Shown here in pieces: positions 1-5,232 of a stretch of DNA of 5,935 bases. Below the pieces are notes generated by a model. The model did no database searches. It was given only the letters and a program-made list of their open reading frames with translations, and was not told where the DNA came from. The first letter of the stretch is position 1. Each line of letters begins with the position of its first letter. Origin of the DNA: Candidatus Omnitrophota bacterium (lineage in GTDB: Bacteria; Omnitrophota; Gorgyraeia; Aquiviventales; Aquiviventaceae); the NCBI GenBank assembly GCA_016206565.1, contig JACQRG010000071.1, positions 1-5,935 on the forward strand, given 5' to 3'. A program made the position numbers and the translations under genes.

Positions 1-265
<265 letters not shown>

Positions 266-266
<1 letters not shown>

Positions 267-1081
267 TGGCGTGGGACGACATCCTCGGACACGAGCTGGT
301 CAAGCGCCTTTGGCAGGCGCACCTGCGCGACGGCCGGGTGGCACCCGCCTATCTGCTGGTCGGCCCGGAGGGCATCGGCAAGCGGCGGCTCGCGGTCGAA
401 ATGGCTAAGGCCCTGAATTGCGCGGCGGACGGGATCATTCCCTGCGACCGGTGCCAGAGCTGCCGGCTCATCAGCCGGCAGTCGCATCCGGATGTGCACC
501 TGCTCAGCCCGCAGGGCGCCTCGGCGCAGATTCCGCTCGACGCGGTCCAACAGGTTCTGGGCCGGCTGGCCCTGCGGCCCTACAGCGGCAAGGCGCAGGT
601 GGCCATTGTGGATGGCGCTGACCGGCTGACCGAGGAAGCGGCGAACTGCCTGCTCAAAGCCCTGGAGGAGCCGCCGGGCGCGGCGAAATTCCTGCTGCTG
701 ACCAGCCAGCTGCCGCATTGCCTGGCCACCATCGTGTCGCGCTGCCAGATCATCCGCTGCCGGCCGCCGTCGCGCGGGCCGGCCGGGCGGTCCGAAGCGG
801 CGATGGCCCCATGGGCCGGGGAGCCGTCGGCCTGGCTGTCGTGGCCGCTGCCCGAGAGCCGCAGCGACGTCACCGAGTGGCTGGATGCGATGATCGTCCG
901 GCTGCGGGACCTGGCCGTGGCCGGCGCGGGGCCAGCGCCTGAGCGCTGCGTGGATGCGGCGTTTGAGCTCTTGCTCCTGCGCGAGTCGGTGGAGCAGTTC
1001 GTCAGCCCGCGCCTGGTAGCGTCGCTGGCGAGGGAGCGGTGGCTGTCATTACACGAGAAACAAGGAGGTTCTAGCGGATAG
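266..1081 (+). CDS. holB: DNA polymerase III delta' subunit (clamp-loader, short form)
   Basis: This 271-residue protein matches the delta' subunit of the clamp loader, which helps open the sliding clamp on primed DNA. Visible in order: N-terminal helix with Leu-Gly-His; a degenerate P-loop at residues 33-40 (G-x-x-G-x-G-K then Arg instead of Ser/Thr), as expected for a delta' that does not hydrolyse ATP; four cysteines 52, 60, 63 and 66 forming the zinc module; His-Pro-Asp at 74-76; the Asp-Arg-Leu-Thr...Leu-Leu-Lys-x-Leu-Glu-Glu-Pro-Pro block near 120-140; and the Ser-Arg-Cys motif at 158-160, which carries the arginine finger in this family. The C-terminal helical part ends with an Arg-Glu-Ser-Val-Glu and Pro-Arg-Leu pattern typical of domain III. 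The protein is somewhat short, and the lid domain after the SRC motif looks reduced. ATG 266 overlaps the tmk stop. The stop TAG (1079-1081) lies inside the repeat element that follows, so the last few codons may not be ancestral. Confidence 0.92.
1062..1069 (+). promoter_or_regulatory. Perfect Shine-Dalgarno sequence stranded 82 nt before metG
   Basis: AAGGAGGT, a full 8-nt complement to the 16S anti-Shine-Dalgarno, lies within the last codons of holB. No ATG, GTG or TTG follows at normal spacing; the next gene start is metG at 1152, 82 nt after the site. The metG ATG itself has no purine-rich ribosome site directly upstream (only CTAGCCGGC). The inverted repeat fills the gap from 1071 to 1146, leaving one base before it and five bases between it and the ATG. 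The site is therefore most likely the metG ribosome binding site, separated in sequence but possibly near in the folded mRNA. The sequence match is certain; the role is inference. Confidence 0.7.
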
Positions 1082-1104
1082 CGGATAGCGTTTAGCGTAT
1101 AGGA
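1072..1104 (+). repeat. Tandem heptamer array, left arm (TAGCGGA/TAGCGTT/TAGCGTA)
   Basis: Four heptamers follow without gaps: TAGCGGA at 1072 and again at 1079, TAGCGTT at 1086, TAGCGTA at 1093, then a partial TAGGA at 1100. The invariant core is TAGCG. Because the period is 7, successive TAG triplets fall in successive frames (1072, 1079 and 1086), so the array has a stop in all three forward frames; the one at 1079 ends holB. Confidence 0.85.
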
Positions 1105-1112
1105 AAACGCAG

Positions 1113-1146
1113 TTCTATCCGCTAAACGCTCTACGCTAACCGCTAG
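1113..1146 (-). repeat. Tandem heptamer array, right arm (inverted copies)
   Basis: Read on the minus strand from 1146, after a leading C, this arm is TAGCGGT, TAGCGTA, GAGCGTT, TAGCGGA and TAGAA. These are the same heptamer family as the left arm, with the variants in a different order and one heptamer changed from T to G at its first base. The different variant order explains why the stem has scattered mismatches rather than perfect pairing. It also suggests the arms diverged by heptamer-level change or were assembled from a shared set of heptamers. Confidence 0.8.
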
Positions 1147-1151
1147 CCGGC

Positions 1152-2759
1152 ATGTCTAAGACTGTGTATCTCACGACGCCGCTCTACTACGTCAACGCCG
1201 CGCCGCACATCGGCCACTCGTACACGACGGTGGCGGCGGACGCGCTGGCCCGCTACGAGCGCGCGAAGGGGCGGGAAGTGTTTTTCCTCACCGGCACCGA
1301 CGAGCACGGCCAGAAGATCGAACGGGCCGCGGCCGCGGCCGGCAAGACGCCGCAGGCGTTCGTGGATGAGGTCGTCGAGCACTTCCACCGGCTCTGGACG
1401 ATGCTCAACATCTCGCACGACGATTTCATCCGCACGACGCAGCCGCGCCATGCGCGCATCGTGCAAGCCGTGCTGCTGCGGTTGCGCGACGAGGGCGCGC
1501 TCACGCGCCAGGTCTACCAGGGCTGGTACTGCACGCCGGATGAGACGTTTTGGACCGAGGCTGAAGTGGTTTCCTCCGGCGGGGCCGGCGGCACGCCCAT
1601 GTGTCCCGCGTGCCAGCGGCCGCTGGAGCCGGTGCAGGAGGACGGCTGGCACCTGCCGCTGCGCGCGCACCAGGACTGGCTGGTGCGCTTCGTGAAGGCT
1701 CATCCCGAGTTCGTGCAGCCGGCCTCGCGCTACAACGAGCTGGCGAGCCTGCTCGAGCAGCCGCTGCCGGAAGCCCTGTGCATCACGCGGCCCCGCAAGC
1801 GGGTGGGGTGGGGCATCCCGGTGCCGTTCGAGCCGGAGCACGTGGTGTATGTGTGGTTCGACGCCCTGATCAACTACATCTCGGTGCCGGGCTACGGCGA
1901 GGACCCGGCGCGGTTCGCGCGGCTCTGGCCCGCAGACGTGCATTTCATCGGCAAGGACATCCTGCGCCACCACGCGGTGTACTGGCCGATCATGCTGCAC
2001 GCCCTCGGCCTGCCGGATGAGCAGATGCCGGTGCGCATCGTCGCGCACGGCTGGTGGAAGGTGGGCGAGCAGAAAATGTCCAAGTCGCGCGGCAACATCG
2101 TGGATCCCACGATCGTGATCCGCGAGGTGCTGGCCGGCCAGCCGTACGCCGCGGACGTCTACCGCTACTTCCTGCTGCGCGAGGTGCCCTTCGGTCAGGA
2201 CGGCAGCTTTTCGGAGGAGGCGCTGCAGGCGCGCCTTGACGCCGACTTGGCCAACGACCTGGGCAACCTGGTCAACCGGACCTGCTCGATGCTCACGCGC
2301 TACTGCGAGGGGCGCGTGCCGGCCGGCGGGACGCTGGGGGCGCAGGAAGATGAGCTGCGCCGCGCAGCGCTCGAGCTGCCGGCCGCGCTGGACCAGGCCA
2401 TGGAGGGGCTGGCCTTCTCGGCGGCGCTTGAGGCCATCATGCAGCTCGTCACGCGCGCCAACCGGTACATCGAAGCCGCCGCGCCGTGGAAGCTCGCCAA
2501 GCAGCCGCGTGACCGCGCCCGCCTGGAGGCGGTGCTGCGGGTGCTCGCCGAGGTGCTGCGCGTGACGGCGATCTCCCTCGAGCCCTTCATGCCCTCGGTG
2601 GCGGGCGCCATCTGGCAGCAGTTAGGCTGCGGCGCCTCGCCGCGCCGGCTCGCCGACGCCGCCCGCTGGCCGGTGCTGCCGGCCGGCCACCCCATCGGAA
2701 CCTCCGCCATCCTGTTTCCGAAACGCTTTGCCGCGACCGCCGGCGGGCCGGCCGCCTAG
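1152..2759 (+). CDS. metG: Methionyl-tRNA synthetase, compact form
   Basis: This 535-residue class I aminoacyl-tRNA synthetase charges initiator and elongator tRNA-Met with methionine in the cytoplasm. The catalytic domain has Tyr-Tyr-Val-Asn then HIGH at 19-22, the Thr-Asp-Glu-His-Gly-Gln segment that helps form the active site, the Trp-Phe-Asp-Ala-Leu motif at 235-239, and KMSKS at 308-312. The connective peptide insert carries Cys127, Cys151 and Cys154, but the position expected to be the second zinc cysteine is Asp130. A helical anticodon-binding domain follows, with Asp-Leu-Gly-Asn-Leu-Val-Asn-Arg near its start, and the protein ends at a Leu-Phe-Pro-Lys-Arg segment. The C-terminal Trbp111-like tRNA-binding domain found in many MetRS is absent, as in other short forms. 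ATG 1152 is chosen because the conserved core begins four residues later; it has no adjacent Shine-Dalgarno and lies 5 nt after the hairpin. Confidence 0.97.
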   Translation: MSKTVYLTTPLYYVNAAPHIGHSYTTVAADALARYERAKGREVFFLTGTDEHGQKIERAAAAAGKTPQAFVDEVVEHFHRLWTMLNISHDDFIRTTQPRHARIVQAVLLRLRDEGALTRQVYQGWYCTPDETFWTEAEVVSSGGAGGTPMCPACQRPLEPVQEDGWHLPLRAHQDWLVRFVKAHPEFVQPASRYNELASLLEQPLPEALCITRPRKRVGWGIPVPFEPEHVVYVWFDALINYISVPGYGEDPARFARLWPADVHFIGKDILRHHAVYWPIMLHALGLPDEQMPVRIVAHGWWKVGEQKMSKSRGNIVDPTIVIREVLAGQPYAADVYRYFLLREVPFGQDGSFSEEALQARLDADLANDLGNLVNRTCSMLTRYCEGRVPAGGTLGAQEDELRRAALELPAALDQAMEGLAFSAALEAIMQLVTRANRYIEAAAPWKLAKQPRDRARLEAVLRVLAEVLRVTAISLEPFMPSVAGAIWQQLGCGASPRRLADAARWPVLPAGHPIGTSAILFPKRFAATAGGPAA

Positions 2760-2760
2760 C

Positions 2761-3837
2761 ATGCAACGGCTGCTGCGGGGCCGCGCGCTCTACCTCCTGC
2801 TGGGCGCCATGAGCCTGATGCTCTACGGGCGCCTGGCCTGGCGTGAGGCGCAGCAGGGCGTCGGCGTTCTGCTGCCCGAAGCCGCGCAGGCGCCGGCCGC
2901 CGCCGAGAAGACCGTGGCAGAGGAGACGCTCGAGACCGGCCTGGAGGTCTTTGAGCCTGAGCGGCTGCGCCGCATCGCGCGGCAAGCGCCGGCGCTAGCA
3001 CTGATGTTCTGGGTCCAGCTCGCAGGCGCCTTGGGCATGGTGGTGACGGGTCTGATCCTCACCGGGCGGGGCTGGCGCTCGGGCCGCCGGCAGGTCGGGT
3101 CCCCTGTCAAGCGGCGCCCGCCCCCAGCCTGGACGATGGGAGAGGTATGGCGCATCGGCGCCTTGGCCGTCGTCGTCTTGAGCCTGATGCCGTTCGTGCG
3201 CCTGGCCTTCCACTACTACTGGCCCAACCGGCCGCTGGACACCCACGAGTGGATGGTGTGGACGATGCTCTGGCTCGACGGGGTGGTGATCCTGGCCGTG
3301 ATCGCCTTCGCCGCCGGGCGGCTCGGCTCAGCGCGCAAGGCGCTGGGGATGAGCCGGATGGACTTGACCGGGCCGATCGCGATCGGGTTCCGCAGCTACG
3401 TGACGACCTTCCCCTGGTTGCTGGCACTGCTGGTGGTGGTTGCTAGCGTCATGGACTGGCTGGGCATCTCTCCTCCTCGCGAGCCGCTGCATGCGCTCCT
3501 CTTTGAGGAAGAGCGATCCTGGGTGCTCGGGCTGACGATCATGCTGGCCTGCCTGGTGGGCCCGGTGGCCGAGGAGCTGTACTTTCGCGGCGTCATCTAC
3601 GCAGCGCTGCGTCAGCGGCTCTCCCGCATCGCCGCCATGGTGCTCAGCGGCGCGGTCTTCGCCGCCTTTCACCTCAACCCGGTCGGGTTCCTGCCGATGA
3701 TGGCGCTCGGCTGCCTGCTGGCCTACCTCTACGAGCGCACCGGCTCGCTGGCCAGCCCCCTGGCCATCCACATCTTTCATAACGCCTTCCTGCTCAACGG
3801 CGCGCTGGTCTTGCGGCAGGCGGCCGCGTTCGCGTAA
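2761..3837 (+). CDS. CPBP-family intramembrane glutamic/metalloprotease (Abi/CAAX-like)
   Basis: This 358-residue, very hydrophobic protein has about nine predicted membrane helices. The first is at roughly residues 9-27, followed by an Ala/Glu-rich loop to about 75, then helices near 79-100, 130-150, 168-190 and 218-238. The C-terminal third is the CPBP (PF02517) core: Glu-Glu-Leu-Tyr-Phe-Arg at 271-276 (EExxxR), Phe-Ala-Ala-Phe-His at 300-304 (FxxxH) and His-Ile-Phe-His-Asn at 337-341 (HxxxN). All key residues are present, so it should be active. The family includes CAAX prenyl proteases such as Rce1, bacteriocin-immunity proteins and other membrane proteases; the substrate here is unknown. 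ATG 2761 lies one base after the metG stop and is preferred over an in-frame TTG at 2728 inside metG. There is no clear ribosome site, so coupling to metG is likely. Confidence 0.88.
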   Translation: MQRLLRGRALYLLLGAMSLMLYGRLAWREAQQGVGVLLPEAAQAPAAAEKTVAEETLETGLEVFEPERLRRIARQAPALALMFWVQLAGALGMVVTGLILTGRGWRSGRRQVGSPVKRRPPPAWTMGEVWRIGALAVVVLSLMPFVRLAFHYYWPNRPLDTHEWMVWTMLWLDGVVILAVIAFAAGRLGSARKALGMSRMDLTGPIAIGFRSYVTTFPWLLALLVVVASVMDWLGISPPREPLHALLFEEERSWVLGLTIMLACLVGPVAEELYFRGVIYAALRQRLSRIAAMVLSGAVFAAFHLNPVGFLPMMALGCLLAYLYERTGSLASPLAIHIFHNAFLLNGALVLRQAAAFA

Positions 3838-3845
3838 GGCTCTGC

Positions 3846-4766
3846 ATGGCCGCCGTCTCCATCCGCGGGCTGGGCGAGGTGCCGCTGATTGCGCGCCTGG
3901 CGCGCCGGCTGGGTGGTGCCGGGAAGGGGCGCGGCGTGCTCGCCGGCATCGGCGATGATGCCGCCGTCCTGCGCTCGTCCGGCGGCGCACCGCTGCTCTT
4001 GGCCTGCGACATGCTCGTGGAAGGCGTGCATTTTACGCGCCGGTTGCCGGCGCGGTGGATCGGCTGGAAGGCGCTGGCCGTCAACCTGAGCGACATCGCG
4101 GCGATGGCCGGCACGCCGCGCTGGGCGGTGGTGTCGCTGGGGCTGCCGCCCTCGACTCCGGTGCGGTTCGTGGACGGCCTCTATGACGGTCTGGGCGCGT
4201 GCGCGCGCCGGTTCGCCACGGCCATCGTGGGCGGCGATACGGTGCGCGCGCCGCAGGTCGTCGTGGACGTCGCCATCCTCGGCACGGCCGGCCCGCGCGG
4301 CCCGGTGCTGCGGCGCGGCGCGCGGCCGGGCGACGCGTTGTTCGTGACCGGGCGGCTGGGCGGTTCGCTGGCGTCCGGACGGCATGCGCGCTTTACCCCC
4401 CGGGTGCGCGAGGCGCAGGCGCTGGCCGCGCGCCTTCCGGTGCATGCGATGATGGACCTCTCCGACGGGCTGGCGTCGGACCTCTGGCAGCTGGCCCGCG
4501 CCAGCCGGGCCGCGCTGCGCGTCGAGGCAGCGCGCCTGCCGGTATCGCGCGCCGGCAAGACGGTGTATCATGCCCTGATGGATGGAGAAGATTTCGAGCT
4601 GCTCTTCGCCGTGCCGGCGTGGGCCGCAGCCCGGGTGCCCACGCGCCTGGGTGCCTGCCCGGTGACGCGCATCGGCGAGGTGCGCGCCCGCGGGGCGCGC
4701 GTGGAGCTTCAGACACGCCATGGCCGGATCCAGACCCTCATCCCCAGCGGCTTCCGGCACTTTTGA
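3846..4766 (+). CDS. thiL: Thiamine-monophosphate kinase
   Basis: The 306-residue product matches ThiL, which phosphorylates thiamine monophosphate with ATP to give thiamine pyrophosphate, the active cofactor. Family motifs appear in order: Gly-Glu-Val-Pro-Leu-Ile near the N-terminus; Gly-Asp-Asp-Ala-Ala-Val from 36 (Mg/ATP binding); Val-Glu-Gly-Val-His-Phe in the 50s and 60s; Asn-Leu-Ser-Asp-Ile-Ala-Ala-Met at 80-87; Gly-Gly-Asp-Thr at 129-132; Asp-Leu-Ser-Asp-Gly-Leu at 204-209; and Gly-Glu-Asp-Phe-Glu-Leu-Leu-Phe from 247. It ends in Gly-Phe-x-His-Phe, a common ThiL ending, and its length is normal. It belongs to the PurM/HypE/SelD-like ATP-binding superfamily, but the motif set is specific for ThiL. 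ATG 3846 lies 8 nt after the upstream stop with a weak AAGG upstream. The 3' end overlaps tsaE by 47 nt. No other thiamine genes or TPP riboswitch are visible. Confidence 0.95.
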   Translation: MAAVSIRGLGEVPLIARLARRLGGAGKGRGVLAGIGDDAAVLRSSGGAPLLLACDMLVEGVHFTRRLPARWIGWKALAVNLSDIAAMAGTPRWAVVSLGLPPSTPVRFVDGLYDGLGACARRFATAIVGGDTVRAPQVVVDVAILGTAGPRGPVLRRGARPGDALFVTGRLGGSLASGRHARFTPRVREAQALAARLPVHAMMDLSDGLASDLWQLARASRAALRVEAARLPVSRAGKTVYHALMDGEDFELLFAVPAWAAARVPTRLGACPVTRIGEVRARGARVELQTRHGRIQTLIPSGFRHF

Positions 4767-5232
4767 GCTGACCACCGCCTCCTCCGAGGAAACGCAAGCC
4801 TTCGGCGAGCGGCTAGGCAAGCTGCTGCAGGCCGGCGACGTGCTGGCACTGCGCGGGGATTTGGGCAGCGGCAAGACCACGCTGATCCAGGGGCTGGCGA
4901 AGGGGCTGGGGCTGGGGCCGGATGCCGTCAAGAGCCCCACGTTCGTGCTGATGCGCGAGTACCCCGGTCCGACGCCGCTCATCCACGTTGACGGCTACCG
5001 CCTTGAGGGGGCGCCCGCCGCCGCCTGGCTGGACGTGGACTGGCTCTTTTCGCCAGGCAAGATCACCGTCGTGGAATGGGCCGAGCGCTTCGAGGGGCTG
5101 CTGCCGCCGCAGATGCTGCAACTGCGCTTATCACACGTCAGCGCCAACCGCCGCCGCATTACGGTGGCGCCATCGGGCACGCGCGCGGCCGACGTACTGG
5201 AGCGGCTGCGCCGGCCGCCGGATGCCTCATGA
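4720..5232 (+). CDS. tsaE: tRNA t6A37 biosynthesis ATPase TsaE
   Basis: The 170-residue protein matches TsaE (YjeE family), the P-loop ATPase that works with TsaB and TsaD to transfer threonylcarbamoyl to A37 of ANN-decoding tRNAs. Motifs: Glu-Glu-Thr near residue 24; Walker A Gly-Asp-Leu-Gly-Ser-Gly-Lys-Thr-Thr at 46-54; Ser-Pro-Thr-Phe at 72-75; His89-x-Asp91-x-Tyr-Arg-Leu, conserved in the family; and Val-Glu-Trp-Ala-Glu-Arg at 118-123. All expected functional residues are present. ATG 4720 is the only ordinary start codon before the conserved core, so the gene overlaps thiL by 47 nt. The first 14 or so residues, rich in Ser, Pro and Ala, are encoded within that overlap and look unconserved. 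The stop overlaps the tsaB start as ATGA, consistent with coupled synthesis of two partner proteins. Confidence 0.95.
   Translation: MAGSRPSSPAASGTFELTTASSEETQAFGERLGKLLQAGDVLALRGDLGSGKTTLIQGLAKGLGLGPDAVKSPTFVLMREYPGPTPLIHVDGYRLEGAPAAAWLDVDWLFSPGKITVVEWAERFEGLLPPQMLQLRLSHVSANRRRITVAPSGTRAADVLERLRRPPDAS

Larger units (their letters stand above)
1071..1146. repeat. Long imperfect inverted repeat (hairpin) made of TAGCGNN heptamers
   Basis: The left arm 1071-1104 and right arm 1113-1146 are inverted copies of each other: 29 of 34 positions pair by Watson-Crick rules, one more (1103/1114) pairs as G-U, and four are mismatched (1078/1139, 1084/1133, 1086/1131, 1098/1119). The loop is 8 nt (1105-1112). 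The outer ends are CTAG on both sides. Each arm is about 50 percent G+C, clearly below the neighbouring genes. There is no T-tract after the stem, so it is not a standard intrinsic terminator. The structure starts inside holB, provides its stop codon, and ends 5 nt before metG. It encodes nothing and resembles a small non-autonomous repeat element (REP- or MITE-like) or a structured mRNA leader. I recognise no named family. Confidence 0.85.

Noticed and set aside
1086..1110. Promoter for metG within the AT-richer repeat
   Set aside because: A TATAGG-like hexamer occurs at 1098-1103, but it is part of the heptamer pattern and no matching -35 element lies 16-18 nt upstream. It cannot be told from chance.
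1071..1146. Rho-independent transcription terminator between holB and metG
   Set aside because: The stem is long and GC-moderate, and no T-tract follows on either strand (the right side is CCGGCATG, the left side reads AACCTCC on the minus strand). The surrounding genes are otherwise tightly coupled.
1071..1146. CRISPR array or transposon end
   Set aside because: There are no repeat-spacer units of CRISPR size and no transposase gene in the window. The heptamers are contiguous, not separated by unique spacers.
1143..2048. 301-residue reading frame on the minus strand inside metG
   Set aside because: It is antisense to a clear MetRS catalytic domain, rich in Arg, His and Val as expected from the complement of high-GC coding sequence, and shows no recognisable motif.
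2728..2760. Earlier TTG start for the CPBP protease, within metG
   Set aside because: It would add 11 Pro/Arg/Gly-rich residues from the metG 3' end ahead of a natural membrane-helix start. The ATG one base after the metG stop is the simpler choice.
3777..4982. 401-residue reading frame on the minus strand across thiL
   Set aside because: It spans the antisense of three verified genes and has Arg/Ala/Pro/Gly-rich low-complexity composition and no domain pattern. Long antisense frames are common at this base composition.
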